This document shows, piece by piece, positions 53,573-62,240 of a DNA stretch of 64,000 nt (position 1 is the first letter of the stretch; each line of letters starts with the position of its first letter). The notes beneath the pieces were generated by a model, which saw nothing but the letters and a program-made list of their open reading frames with translations, was not told the origin of the DNA and did not search any database. The position numbers were made by a program, and so were the translations under genes. Origin of the DNA: Streptomyces sp. Go-475 (lineage in GTDB: Bacteria; Actinomycetota; Actinomycetes; Streptomycetales; Streptomycetaceae); NCBI RefSeq assembly GCF_003330845.1, contig NZ_CP026121.1, positions 6,987,501 through 7,051,500 on the forward strand, given 5' to 3'.

Positions 53573-54855
53573 CCGGCGGCACGAGGAGGCCAGGACACCC
53601 GATGGGACCGGCCACGGCGGCGGACGCGCAGGGCGCGGGGGAGGCTGCTGCCATGGCACCGGACAGCACACCGAGCACGCCACCGAACCCGGCACCGCCC
53701 CCGCGCCCGGCGGCGACGCGGGGTGCGCAGCCGGGCACGGGCGTGGCGTCGGACGCGGCGGCCGGCATGACGTCGGGCGCGGCGCGGGGCACAGCACCGG
53801 CCACGGCGCCGGGCACGGGCCCGGTCACGGCGCGCGCCACAGCACCGGCCCCGGCCCGGGGCACAGGCCCGTTCACGGCCCCGGACGTGCCCCCGGAGGG
53901 CAACCCCCGCCCCCGCCTCCTCGTCCTGCGCGCCCTCGGCCTCGGTGACCTGCTCGCCGGTGTCCCTGCCCTGCGCGCCCTGCGGCGGGCCTACCCGGGG
54001 CATGAGATCGTGCTGGCCACGCCCGCCGAACTGGAGCCCGTCGCCGCGGTGACGGGGGCCGTGGACCGGCTGCTGCCCGCCGCCGCGCCGGGGCGGGCCG
54101 TGCCGCGGTCGCTCGACTGGACCGGACCGCCGCCGGACGTCGCCGTCGACCTGCACGGCAACGGCCCGCCCAGCCACCGGCTGCTCATGGACCTGCGCCC
54201 GCTGAAGCTGCTCGCCTTCGCCCACCCGGACACCCCGGAGGTCGACGGCCCGCCCTGGTACGCGGAGGAACACGAACGCGACCGCTGGTGCCGCCTGCTC
54301 CAGGCGTACGGCATCGACGCCGACCCCGGCGACCTGCTCCTGCCCCGACCGCGCACCGCCTCCCCGGCCCCCGGCGCGGCCGTCCTGCACCCCGGCGCGG
54401 GGTCCCCGGCCCGCTGCTGGCCCGTCGAGCGCTACGCGGACGTCGCGGTCGCGCTGCGCGCCCGGGGCCTGCGCGTCGTGGTGACCGGCGGCGCCGACGA
54501 GGGCGACCTCGTGGCCCGGCTCGCCAAGCGGGCCGGCCTGCCCGACACCGACGTGTTCGGCGGCGGCCTCCCCTTCGGCCGGCTGGCCGCGCTCGTCGCC
54601 GACGCCCACGTCGTGATCAGCGGCGACACCGGCATCGCCCACCTGGCGGTCGCCCACGCCACGCGCTCCGTCACCCTCTTCGGCCCGGTCGCACCCAGCC
54701 GCTGGGGCCCACCGCCCGGCCCGCGCCACCGCGCGCTGTGGTACGGCCCGGAGGGTGACCCGCACGGCCGCCGCCCCGACCCCGCGCTGCTGCGCATCAC
54801 CCCCGACGACGTCCTGCGCGCCGTCGACGAACTGCCCGGCATCCGACACCCGTGA
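53569..54855 (+). CDS. Family 9 glycosyltransferase with low-complexity N-terminal extension
   Basis: From residue about 110 this is a second heptosyltransferase-type enzyme: RLLVLRALGLGDLLAGVPAL, HEIVLATPAELEPVAAVTGA, VAVDLHGNGPPSHRLLMDLR, VLHPGAGSPARCWPVERYAD and ISGDTGIAHLAVAHATRSVT. The first about 108 residues are Ala/Thr/Pro/Gly repeats (GTAPATAPGTGPVTARATAP) absent from normal family members. GTG 53569 overlaps the hldE stop and has GGAGGGAG in front, so the extension is probably translated; ATGs at 53602 and 53653 are alternatives. Confidence 0.82.
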   Translation: MTGGTRRPGHPMGPATAADAQGAGEAAAMAPDSTPSTPPNPAPPPRPAATRGAQPGTGVASDAAAGMTSGAARGTAPATAPGTGPVTARATAPAPARGTGPFTAPDVPPEGNPRPRLLVLRALGLGDLLAGVPALRALRRAYPGHEIVLATPAELEPVAAVTGAVDRLLPAAAPGRAVPRSLDWTGPPPDVAVDLHGNGPPSHRLLMDLRPLKLLAFAHPDTPEVDGPPWYAEEHERDRWCRLLQAYGIDADPGDLLLPRPRTASPAPGAAVLHPGAGSPARCWPVERYADVAVALRARGLRVVVTGGADEGDLVARLAKRAGLPDTDVFGGGLPFGRLAALVADAHVVISGDTGIAHLAVAHATRSVTLFGPVAPSRWGPPPGPRHRALWYGPEGDPHGRRPDPALLRITPDDVLRAVDELPGIRHP

Positions 54856-54871
54856 GGGGGCACCCCGCACG

Positions 54872-55762
54872 ATGACCACGATGACCGTCCCGAACCCGGA
54901 CCCGAGCCCCGTCGGCGTCGTCATCGCCACCCGCAACCGCTCCGCCGCACTCGCCGGAGCCCTGCGGCACCTCCACAACCTGCCCGAGCGGCCCGAGATC
55001 CTCGTCGCCGACAACGCCTCCACCGACGACACGCGCGCCATGCTCGCCCGCGACTTCCCCCGGGTCCGCGTCCTGGCGCTGCCGTTCAACCACGGCGCCC
55101 TCGCCCGCACCTACGGGGCCCGGGCCCTGGACACCCCGTACGTGGCGTTCAGCGACGACGACTCCTGGTGGGCACCCGGCGCCCTGGACACGGCGGCCCG
55201 CCTGTTCGAGGCCCACCCGCGGCTCGGCCTCATCTCCGCCCGCACCCTGGTCGGCCCCACCGCGGACCCGGACCCGCTCAACGAGGTGCTCGCGGACTCG
55301 CCGCTCGGCCGGGTCGGCGACCTGCCCGGCACCCAAGTGCTGGGCTTCCTCGCCTGCGCCTGTGTCGTCCGCCGCAGCGCCTACCTCGACGCGGGCGGCT
55401 TCCACCGGCTGCTGTTCTTCGGCGGCGAGGAGACCCTCCTCGCCTACGACCTGGCCGCCCGCGGCTGGGGCGTCACCCACTGCCCGGACGTCATCGCCCA
55501 CCACCACCCGGCGTCCGCGCCGCGCACCGGCCGCAGCGCCGTCCAGCGCCGCAACGAACTCCTCACCGCCTGGCTGCGCCGCCCCGTGCCCTACGCGCTG
55601 GCCCGCACCCGCGCCCTGGCCGCCGAGGCCCGGCACGACGGCCACGCCCGGCGCGCCCTGCGCGGGACACTGGCCCGGCTGCCCGCCGCCCTGCGCGCAC
55701 GCCGGCCCCTGCCCCCGCACGTGGAACGGGCCGCGCGCCTGCTGGAGGGAGCGTCCACGTGA
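54872..55762 (+). CDS. Family 2 glycosyltransferase
   Basis: 296 residues: VGVVIATRNRSAALAGALRH, ILVADNASTDDTRAMLARDF, FNHGALARTYGARALDTPYV, the metal site FSDDDSWWAPGALD, a second domain with GFLACACVVRRSAYLDAGGF, FFGGEETLLAYDLAARGWGV and the histidine run IAHHHPAS. It is a close tandem paralogue of the next gene, sharing the SDDDSWWAPG core. The donor is unknown. AGGGGG lies 11 bases or so before the ATG. Confidence 0.85.
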   Translation: MTTMTVPNPDPSPVGVVIATRNRSAALAGALRHLHNLPERPEILVADNASTDDTRAMLARDFPRVRVLALPFNHGALARTYGARALDTPYVAFSDDDSWWAPGALDTAARLFEAHPRLGLISARTLVGPTADPDPLNEVLADSPLGRVGDLPGTQVLGFLACACVVRRSAYLDAGGFHRLLFFGGEETLLAYDLAARGWGVTHCPDVIAHHHPASAPRTGRSAVQRRNELLTAWLRRPVPYALARTRALAAEARHDGHARRALRGTLARLPAALRARRPLPPHVERAARLLEGAST

Positions 55763-56655
55763 CCGACCGCCGTACCACCGTCGTCGTCATCACCCACAAC
55801 CGGCGCCGGGAACTCCTGCGCACCCTCGACCGCCTGGCCGAACTGCCCGAGGACCCGCCGGTGATCGTCACCGACAACGGCTCCACCGACGGCACCGCCG
55901 AGGCCGTCGCCCGCCACCATCCGCGGGTCCGGCTGCTGCGGCCCGGCCGCAACCTCGGCGCCGTCGGCCGCAACCTGGCGATCCGGCAGGTCGGCACGCC
56001 CTACATCGCCTTCTGCGACGACGACTCCTGGTGGGCGCCCGGATCGCTGACCGGGGCCGCCGACCTGCTGGACCGGCATCCCGCGCTGGGCTCGGTCACG
56101 GCCCGGATCGTCGTCGAACCCGACGGCACCGACGACCCGATCGTCGAGGAACTGCGCAACTCGCCCGTGCCCGGGCCGGATTGGCTGCCGGGACCGGCCC
56201 TGGGCTCGTTCCTGGCGGCGGCGACCGTGCTGCGCACCGACGCCTTCCGGGCCGCGGGCGGCTTCCATCCCCGGCTGTGGCTCGGCGGCGAGGAGGAACT
56301 GCTCGCCGCTGACCTCGCGGCCGACGGCTGGTGGCTGACGTACGCCGACCACCTGGCGGTGCACCACCACCCGTCCGTCGCCCGGGACGCCACCCTGCGC
56401 CGGACCCACGGCATCCGCAACACCCTGTGGTTCACCTGGCTGCGCCGCCCGGCCGGTCCCGCGCTGCGCCGGACCGTGGACCTGGCCCGCACGGTCCCGC
56501 GCGACACCGCGTCCCTGCGCGCCTTCGCCGAGGCGGCGGCCGCCCTCCCCTGGGTGCTGCGCGAACGCCGGGTCCTCCCGCACCGGGTGGAGTCCCGGCT
56601 GCGCCTGCTCGAACCGGCCCAGCGGGCCTCGAAGGCCCGCCGCTACACCGGCTGA
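55759..56655 (+). CDS. Family 2 glycosyltransferase, tandem paralogue
   Basis: 298 residues aligning along their length with the gene before: VVVITHNRRRELLRTLDRLA, VIVTDNGSTDGTAEAVARHH, CDDDSWWAPGSLTGAADLLD, AATVLRTDAFRAAGGFHPRL, WLGGEEELLAADLAADGWWL and AVHHHPSVARDA. GTG 55759 overlaps the previous stop by 4 bases with GGAGGGAG upstream. It is the last gene of the glycan operon; the next genes are on the other strand. Confidence 0.85.
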   Translation: MTDRRTTVVVITHNRRRELLRTLDRLAELPEDPPVIVTDNGSTDGTAEAVARHHPRVRLLRPGRNLGAVGRNLAIRQVGTPYIAFCDDDSWWAPGSLTGAADLLDRHPALGSVTARIVVEPDGTDDPIVEELRNSPVPGPDWLPGPALGSFLAAATVLRTDAFRAAGGFHPRLWLGGEEELLAADLAADGWWLTYADHLAVHHHPSVARDATLRRTHGIRNTLWFTWLRRPAGPALRRTVDLARTVPRDTASLRAFAEAAAALPWVLRERRVLPHRVESRLRLLEPAQRASKARRYTG

Positions 56656-56677
56656 CGCGCCCCGGGGCGGCCGGGGC

Positions 56678-56998
56678 TCAGCTCCCGCACCACCGGCACA
56701 TCAGCCGGAACACCGCGAACAGCGTCAGCGGCCACACGGCGGCGAACGCCCAGATCACCCCCGGCTCGGAGGTGACGATCCCGGCCACCATCAGGGCGAC
56801 CGAGACCGCGAGCAGGACCGCCACGGTCCAGCCCCGGGGACGGTAGGAGCCCAACCGGGCCAGGACACGGGCCGGGTCGGGAAGGCGGCTCAGCCGCAGC
56901 GTGCGCAGCCGGCGGTCGAGGCGGCGGTCGCGGCGCAGGGCGCGTTCCATCTCGTCGAGGATGCGCTGCTCGTTCTCGGGGAGTCGGCCGATGGACAC
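56678..56998 (-). CDS. DUF3040 membrane protein
   Basis: 106 residues. An N-terminal SIGRLPENEQRILDEMERAL, the DUF3040 signature, is followed by an Arg-rich segment and two membrane helices (WTVAVLLAVSVALMVAGIV and VIWAFAAVWPLTLFAVFRLM) with a CRWC tail. GTG 56998 has GGAGAGAGC directly in front. Function unknown. Confidence 0.78.
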   Translation of the reverse strand: MSIGRLPENEQRILDEMERALRRDRRLDRRLRTLRLSRLPDPARVLARLGSYRPRGWTVAVLLAVSVALMVAGIVTSEPGVIWAFAAVWPLTLFAVFRLMCRWCGS

Positions 56999-57078
56999 GC
57001 TCTCTCCTTCGGACGGCCGGAGCGTCAGTGTTCCGGGGGAGGGGGACGTAAGAGCGGGTGCCCCGTGAGGCCCGGGAG

Positions 57079-57987
57079 CTAACCGGGGACGGGCCGCGCC
57101 AGCGCCTCCACGAGCCGGTCCGCGCTGTCCGGCACGGTCCCCTCGCGGAACCCGTCGCGGATCTGCCGGGCGGTCACCCGGCCGCCGGTCAGGCACCAGT
57201 CCCACCAGCGGTCCAACTGCCGCACGTCCAGCCGCTCGGCGGGCACCAGCGCGGGCCAGCCGCAGGCGCGGGCCTGCGCGGTCATCTTCGCGCCGCCCTC
57301 GACGGGGTCGACAGCCAGCACCGGGGTGCCGACCCGCAGCGCGATCACCAGCCCGTGCAGCCGGTCGGTGACGACGAGGTCCAGCCGGGCCAGCACGGAC
57401 TGCAACTGCGCGGGCGTGGCGCTCAGATGCCAGTCGTGGGTGTCGAGCCGCGTCTCCAGTTCCAGCCGGGCGCAGTCCTTCCCGGCCAGCCAGCGCGTCA
57501 CCTCCTCGGCGACCTGCCCGTGCCGCCGCAGCGTGCCGTACTCCTCCTGCCCGTGCGTGAGGATCACCCCGACGACCGGCCGGGCGGGCACCTCGGGGGC
57601 GCGGGCCGCCAGGTCCTCCACCGGCTCGCTGTCCGGCGCGTCCCGGGGCAGCACCCGGTGGAAGCCGGTCACGGCCGCGCTGGCGGGGTCGATCACCGAG
57701 GTGCCGACGGCGATCCGCACGCAGTGCGCGAACCGCCGGTGCAGCTCCTCGACCTGCGGCCCGTGCAGCGGGCCGCACACGAACACCAGGTGGGAGTAGT
57801 CCTTCGGCCACAGCCGGTCCAGATGCAGCGCCTCCGGCCGGAAGCCGGGACTCCAGGCGATGTCGTAGGGGATGCCCGTCCCCCGCAGTACGTCCTCCAC
57901 CCGGCGCAGGGCGAGCACGTCCCCGGCGGTCGCCTCCCCGTCCCGGAAGCTGAACCACCCGGTCAGCAGCACCCTGCGCGGTCGCAT
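57079..57987 (-). CDS. Polysaccharide pyruvyl transferase family protein
   Basis: 302 residues: VLLTGWFSFRDGEATAGDVL, SHLVFVCGPLHGPQVEELHR, VVGVILTHGQEEYGTLRRHG and the C-terminal signature VVTDRLHGLVIALRVGTPVL, AVDPVEGGAKM. The GT-B-like family includes CsaB and WcaK, which add pyruvyl ketals to glycans. Standing beside the glycan operon in the opposite direction, it may decorate the same polymer. ATG 57987 has GAGAGGGC just ahead; GTG 58005 or ATG 58032 are possible. Confidence 0.75.
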   Translation of the reverse strand: MRPRRVLLTGWFSFRDGEATAGDVLALRRVEDVLRGTGIPYDIAWSPGFRPEALHLDRLWPKDYSHLVFVCGPLHGPQVEELHRRFAHCVRIAVGTSVIDPASAAVTGFHRVLPRDAPDSEPVEDLAARAPEVPARPVVGVILTHGQEEYGTLRRHGQVAEEVTRWLAGKDCARLELETRLDTHDWHLSATPAQLQSVLARLDLVVTDRLHGLVIALRVGTPVLAVDPVEGGAKMTAQARACGWPALVPAERLDVRQLDRWWDWCLTGGRVTARQIRDGFREGTVPDSADRLVEALARPVPG

Positions 57988-58066
57988 GCCCTCTCGTGTC
58001 TGCACATGCCCTGAGTGCCCGCCCCCCGGCAAGACAATCAGGGCATTACGTGCATTTACTCTCCGG

Positions 58067-59509
58067 TCACTCGGCGTGGAAGGTGGCGTCCGCCCGGTCG
58101 GTGGCCGTGCTCACCGCCTGCACGTTCAGCAGGTACTCCCAGTGGCGGACGTATCGCCCGGGGTAGTTGTACGACTCGTACGACACCCCCGCGGAGTCGG
58201 CCAGCCCGGCGCGCCGGTGGAAGGTGGCGTCGGCCGCGAACTGCGCGCTGCCGTCGTTGCGCTCCAGCCACACCTCGTAGTTCTTGTGCCGCAGGTAGTA
58301 GCCGGGGAAGTTGGCCGACTCCAGCGAGACGGTGCCGCTGCCGGCGAGGCCGGGCACGACGCGGAACTGCGAGTCGGCGAGCTTGGTGACGTTCGCCTCG
58401 ATCCGGGCCCGGTAGTCCCAGTGGCGGATGTACCGGTCCGGGAAGTTGTACGAGGAGAAGCGCTGCGGGGTGACGCCGTCGGCGACCGGGATGCCGAAGT
58501 TCGGGGTGCCGTCGGCGTTCCAGTACACCTTCTGCACGCGGGTGCGGCGGTTGGGGTCGTTGAGCGGGTCGCCGCTGATGTCCTTGTAGCTGCGGTCGTG
58601 GTAGACGAGGATGTCGCTCTTGCCGTCCTCGGAGACGGTGAAGGAGTTGTGGCCCGGGCCGTACTGGCTGGTCGCGGCGCTGCTGGCGAAGACCGGAGTG
58701 GCGCTCTTGCTCCAGGAGGCCTGGCTGAGCAGGTTCGCGCCGGCGGAGGCGGTGAGCATGCCCAGGCAGTAGTTGCTGTCGGTGGCGCTCGCGGAGTACG
58801 TCATGAACACCTTGCCGCCGCGCTGGATGACGGCCGGGCCCTCGTTGACCTTGTAGCCGACGGTCTCCCAGGAGTAGGTGGGCCGCGACAGCATCACCGG
58901 GGTGCCGGTGATCGTCCAGGGGTTGGCCATCCTCGCCAGGTAGATGTCCGTGTTGTTGTTCACGGACGGGTCGCGCTGCGCCCAGGCCAGGTAGCGCACG
59001 CCGTTCACGACGAACGTGGTGGCGTCCAGGGAGAAGCTCTCCCACTGGGTCTTGATCTGCCCCTTCTCCGTCCAGGTGGCGGTGAGCGGGTTGGCGCCGG
59101 TGCCCTCCAGGACGTACATCCGGATCGCCCAGATGTCGTTCGTGGCGCCGGCGGCGAAGTACACGTACCACTTGCCGTCGATGAAGTGGATCTCCGGCGC
59201 CCAGATGTGCGCCCCCATCACACCGCTGGCGTGCTTGGTCCAGATGGTGGTCTCGGGGGCCGTCCTCAGCCCTTGGACGGTGGTCGCCCGGCGCAGCACG
59301 ATGCGGTCGTACTCGGGGACGGTCGCGGTGAAGTAGTAGTAGCCGTCGGTGTGCTTGAAGATGTGCGGGTCGGCCCGCTTCTCCGCGATCGGGTTGGTGT
59401 ACGTGACGGCGGGGGAGTCGGGCACGGCGGCCTGCGCGGGCGCGCCCGCGAGGCAGGTCGCCAGGGCGACCAGGGCGGCCATGAGGAGCCGTACGGCAGT
59501 GCGTCTCAA
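58067..59509 (-). CDS. Secreted GH43-family glycosidase with C-terminal AbfB (CBM42) domain
   Basis: 480 residues. Signal peptide LRRTAVRLLMAALVALATCL, cleavage after APAQA near 27. The GH43 five-blade propeller follows, with the catalytic base Asp47 in KRADPHIFK, VMGAHIWAPEIHFIDGKWYV, and the general acid Glu in VNEGPAVIQ. The C-terminal 150 residues carry three beta-trefoil repeats: YNFPDRYIRHWDYRARI, ANFPGYYLRHKNYEVWL and YNYPGRYVRHWEYLLNV, typical of arabinose-binding AbfB. It is likely an extracellular arabinofuranosidase or xylosidase. TTG 59509 with GGAG 7 bases upstream fits the signal peptide; the open frame beyond it has none. Confidence 0.85.
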   Translation of the reverse strand: MRRTAVRLLMAALVALATCLAGAPAQAAVPDSPAVTYTNPIAEKRADPHIFKHTDGYYYFTATVPEYDRIVLRRATTVQGLRTAPETTIWTKHASGVMGAHIWAPEIHFIDGKWYVYFAAGATNDIWAIRMYVLEGTGANPLTATWTEKGQIKTQWESFSLDATTFVVNGVRYLAWAQRDPSVNNNTDIYLARMANPWTITGTPVMLSRPTYSWETVGYKVNEGPAVIQRGGKVFMTYSASATDSNYCLGMLTASAGANLLSQASWSKSATPVFASSAATSQYGPGHNSFTVSEDGKSDILVYHDRSYKDISGDPLNDPNRRTRVQKVYWNADGTPNFGIPVADGVTPQRFSSYNFPDRYIRHWDYRARIEANVTKLADSQFRVVPGLAGSGTVSLESANFPGYYLRHKNYEVWLERNDGSAQFAADATFHRRAGLADSAGVSYESYNYPGRYVRHWEYLLNVQAVSTATDRADATFHAE

Positions 59510-59679
59510 GGGAGGTCTCCGGAGGGGATCAGGAGGTGGGGCGAGCCGCCTCTGTCCGTGATATCGAACGCAGTTCGTGAATTCGGCCATGAATTCGGTC
59601 AGAAGATAAGTGGGGCTCTTACCCTCGTCAACGGTTCGGACAGGCAGGGTGCGCGAGACGGCCGGGTCGCTCATCGACG

Positions 59680-59694
59680 TGAAAACCATGTTCA
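59680..59694. promoter_or_regulatory. Zur-type box
   Basis: TGAAAACCATGTTCA matches the streptomycete Zur consensus TGAAAATGATTTTCA at 12 of 15 positions and is partly palindromic. It lies 49 bases before the Fur/Zur-family gene, suggesting autoregulation. Confidence 0.65.
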
Positions 59695-59743
59695 TCTAGC
59701 ATGGGGTGCCGACGAAGACGCCGGTCGACCTAGGAGTTCCCTG

Positions 59744-60319
59744 ATGGGCGAAGCGGAGCAGGGCCCGGCGGCGGGACGCGTCCCCGCCCCGGGCCTGCGC
59801 AGCACCCGGCAGCGCCGGGCCGTGCTCGACGCCCTGGGCCGCTGCCGCGAGTTCGTCTCCGCGCAGGAACTGCACGCCCTGCTGGCCGACTCCGGCAGCA
59901 CCGTCGGCCTCACCACCGTCTACCGCACCCTGCGCGAACTGGACCGCGCCGGGTTCGTCGACGTCGTACGCGACGAGGGCGGTGAGCGGCTGTACCTGGG
60001 GCGGCCGACCGGTGAGCACCGCCACTACCTCATCTGCCGCCGCTGCGGGCGAAGCCGGCCCGTGGACGCGGAGACGGTCGAGGAGTGGGCCGCCCGGCTC
60101 GCCGAGATCACGGGCTTCTCGGAACTGGAGCACACCCTCGAACTCACCGGCGTCTGCGGCCCCTGCGGGCGCGAGCCGGCCCCGGCCGCCTGCCCGCCGG
60201 CCCGGTCAGCCGGAGAAGCGGGCCGTGCCCACGAGGACGCGTACGTCGAGGTCGGTGACCGCGTCCGCCGTGAGCCGGGCGGTGAACTCGGCGCGCACCC
60301 GCTCGACGGCCGCCGGTGA
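59744..60319 (+). CDS. Fur-family regulator, probably Zur (zinc uptake regulator)
   Basis: 191 residues. Winged helix at about 20-80 (STRQRRAVLDALGRCREFVS, VGLTTVYRTLRELDRAGFVD), the dimerisation/metal region GEHRHYLICRRCGRSRPVD and the paired cysteines GVCGPCGRE; two CxxC pairs plus the His cluster match Zur. The core ends near residue 148, about the length of known Zur. The remaining 43 residues (PAPAACPPARSAGEAGRAHE and on) run antisense over the end of the next gene and may be a lost-stop extension. AGGAG lies 7 bases before the ATG. Confidence 0.82.
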   Translation: MGEAEQGPAAGRVPAPGLRSTRQRRAVLDALGRCREFVSAQELHALLADSGSTVGLTTVYRTLRELDRAGFVDVVRDEGGERLYLGRPTGEHRHYLICRRCGRSRPVDAETVEEWAARLAEITGFSELEHTLELTGVCGPCGREPAPAACPPARSAGEAGRAHEDAYVEVGDRVRREPGGELGAHPLDGRR

Positions 60320-61018
60320 CAGCCCGGCGAACATCCCGCGCGTCCCGCTGCCGGTGGCCAGGACCCAGGCCGTCTCCGGGGTCAGCGGCGTGTCGAACCG
60401 CCGCCGGACGACCCGGGGTTCGCCGCCGCCGAGGTCCGTCAGCCAGGCCGCGAGGGTGTCGGCGGAGTCGATCCGGGCCAGCTGCTCCCGCTGCGGCGGA
60501 CGGGGCAGGTCGCGCTCCGTGCGGACCGCGTCCCACAGGGCCGACTGCCAGCCGCCGAGCGCGCCCTTCTCCCAGACCGTCACGACGAACCGGCCCCCGG
60601 GGCGCACCATCCGGGCAAGCGCGGCCGAGTCCCGGTCCATGTCGGGGAAGAAGAACACCCCGAGCGCGCACTGCACGACGTCGTAACCGTCGCCGGGCAC
60701 GGGCCACGAGGTCACCTCGTGGTGGTGGAAGCGGATGTTGGGCAGGCCCTCCTCCCGCGCCCGGCGCTCGCCGATCGCCAGCAGCCCCTCCGCGAGGTCC
60801 ACGGCGTCCACCCGGCCCGCCGGCCCCACGGCCCGCGCGGCCGGCAGCGCCGACGCGCCGGCCCCGCAGCAGGCGTCCAGCACCGACTCCCCGACGGCCG
60901 GGGCGGCCACCTCCGCCGTGGCCTCGCCGACCGGATCCCACAGCGCCCCGGACCAGCGGTGGAACTCCTCCGCTCCCGCGCTGAAGACGTCTCCGACGGT
61001 GTTCCGACCGGTGGTCAT
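60206..61018 (-). CDS. Class I SAM-dependent methyltransferase
   Basis: 270 residues of the UbiE/Methyltransf_11 type. AdoMet motif I VLDACCGAGASALPAARAVG (about 46-65), acidic loop VDAVDLAEGLL, motif II YDVVQCALGVFFFPDMDRDS and motif III MVRPGGRFVVTVW. The substrate is unknown. Its 3' end overlaps the Zur-like gene tail by 114 bases in antisense. It starts at 61018 with no strong ribosome site. Confidence 0.82.
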   Translation of the reverse strand: MTTGRNTVGDVFSAGAEEFHRWSGALWDPVGEATAEVAAPAVGESVLDACCGAGASALPAARAVGPAGRVDAVDLAEGLLAIGERRAREEGLPNIRFHHHEVTSWPVPGDGYDVVQCALGVFFFPDMDRDSAALARMVRPGGRFVVTVWEKGALGGWQSALWDAVRTERDLPRPPQREQLARIDSADTLAAWLTDLGGGEPRVVRRRFDTPLTPETAWVLATGSGTRGMFAGLSPAAVERVRAEFTARLTADAVTDLDVRVLVGTARFSG

Positions 61019-61084
61019 ACGGCAGCCCCCCTCGTTTTCGGCCGAGTCTAGGCAGCAGGCGCACCCGGGGCGGGGCGATTTCCC

Positions 61085-62146
61085 TCAGTCGGGCGGCAGT
61101 TGGCGATCCGGCGCACTCCGTGGGGCAGGGGGCGGCGCGGTCGTGGCCCTGGGAATCACGTGGGTGGGCAGCACGAGGTGCCGCTCGCGGTCCGCGCCCG
61201 GGTCGTTGATGAGCGACAGGGCCAGCTCGCCGGCCTCCCGGCCGATCCGCGAGGGCGACTGCGCCACGGTGGTCAGATCGAACCACTGCGCCACCGGCTG
61301 GTCGTCGAAGCCGACGACCGACACCTGCCCGGGCACGTCGATCCGCGTCGCCCGCAGGGTCCAGATCACGGCGACCGCCACCTCGTCCTGCTCGGCGAAG
61401 ACCGCGGTGGGCGGCTCCCGCAGCCCCAGCAGCCTGCCGACCGCCTCGGCGGCGCCCCGCTTGTCGCCCGCCGGGGTGGCCACCACCAGGTCGTCGTCCA
61501 GCGGGATGCCCGCCTCGGTGAGGGCCTGCCGGTAGCCGACCAGCCGTTCCTGCGAGCTGAAGGAGAAACCGCCGGCGCCCACCGTCTGCACGTAGGCGAT
61601 CCGGCGGTGGCCGAGGTTGAGCAGGTGCCGGGTGCCGCGCAGCGCGCCGGCCACGTCGTCGACGTAGACGCTCGGGCGTCCGTCGACGTGCTGGCTGACG
61701 TAGACGACCGGCATGCCGAGCTTGTCCAGCCGCCCGGTCTCCTCCTCGGTGAGGTCGAAGGAGAACACCAGCAGCGCGTCCGCGTTGCGCCGGGCCGGGA
61801 GGTGCTCGAAGAACGCCCTGCGCTCCGCCATGCCGGGGATCACATACACCGTCAGGTCCATGCCGGCCGCCCGCAGGACGAGACCCAGACCGGACAGCGC
61901 CGCGCCCACGAACCACGAGGAGAGCGTGGGCACCAGCACCGCGACGCTGCCCGTCCTGCCCGTGACCAGGCTCGCGGCATGCCGGGAAGCCGCGAAGTCC
62001 AGGTCCCGCGCGGCCTGTTCGACCCGGGCGCGGACATCCGGCGAGACGGTGGTCAGACCGCGCAGGGTGCGCGAGACGGTGGAGACGGAGACCCCGGCCC
62101 GCTCGGCGACGTCGGCCATCGTGGGGTGCCGCTGACCTGGTGACAT
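61085..62146 (-). CDS. LacI-family transcriptional regulator
   Basis: 353 residues. N-terminal helix-turn-helix TMADVAERAGVSVSTVSRTL with hinge RARVEQAARDLDFAASRHAA, then the periplasmic-binding-protein-like sensor domain (VAVLVPTLSSWFVGAALSGL, VVYVSQHVDGRPSVYVDDVA, VSVVGFDDQPVAQWFDLTTV). It is divergent from a sugar ABC importer and an operator-like site overlaps that promoter, so it most likely represses the importer in the absence of its sugar. Confidence 0.9.
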   Translation of the reverse strand: MSPGQRHPTMADVAERAGVSVSTVSRTLRGLTTVSPDVRARVEQAARDLDFAASRHAASLVTGRTGSVAVLVPTLSSWFVGAALSGLGLVLRAAGMDLTVYVIPGMAERRAFFEHLPARRNADALLVFSFDLTEEETGRLDKLGMPVVYVSQHVDGRPSVYVDDVAGALRGTRHLLNLGHRRIAYVQTVGAGGFSFSSQERLVGYRQALTEAGIPLDDDLVVATPAGDKRGAAEAVGRLLGLREPPTAVFAEQDEVAVAVIWTLRATRIDVPGQVSVVGFDDQPVAQWFDLTTVAQSPSRIGREAGELALSLINDPGADRERHLVLPTHVIPRATTAPPPAPRSAPDRQLPPD

Positions 62147-62240
62147 GCGTCGGACGCTAGCACAGCGACCTCGCGATCCGCGGCCCGTGCTGGTAGCGCT
62201 GTCTCACCTGATTCTTGCCTTCTTGAGGCGTTGGAGCACA

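Noticed and set aside
57872..59743. Plus-strand frame extending the Zur-like gene upstream to 815 codons
   Set aside because: Antisense to the GH43 gene; the Zur-like start at 59744 has AGGAG and the proper N-terminus.
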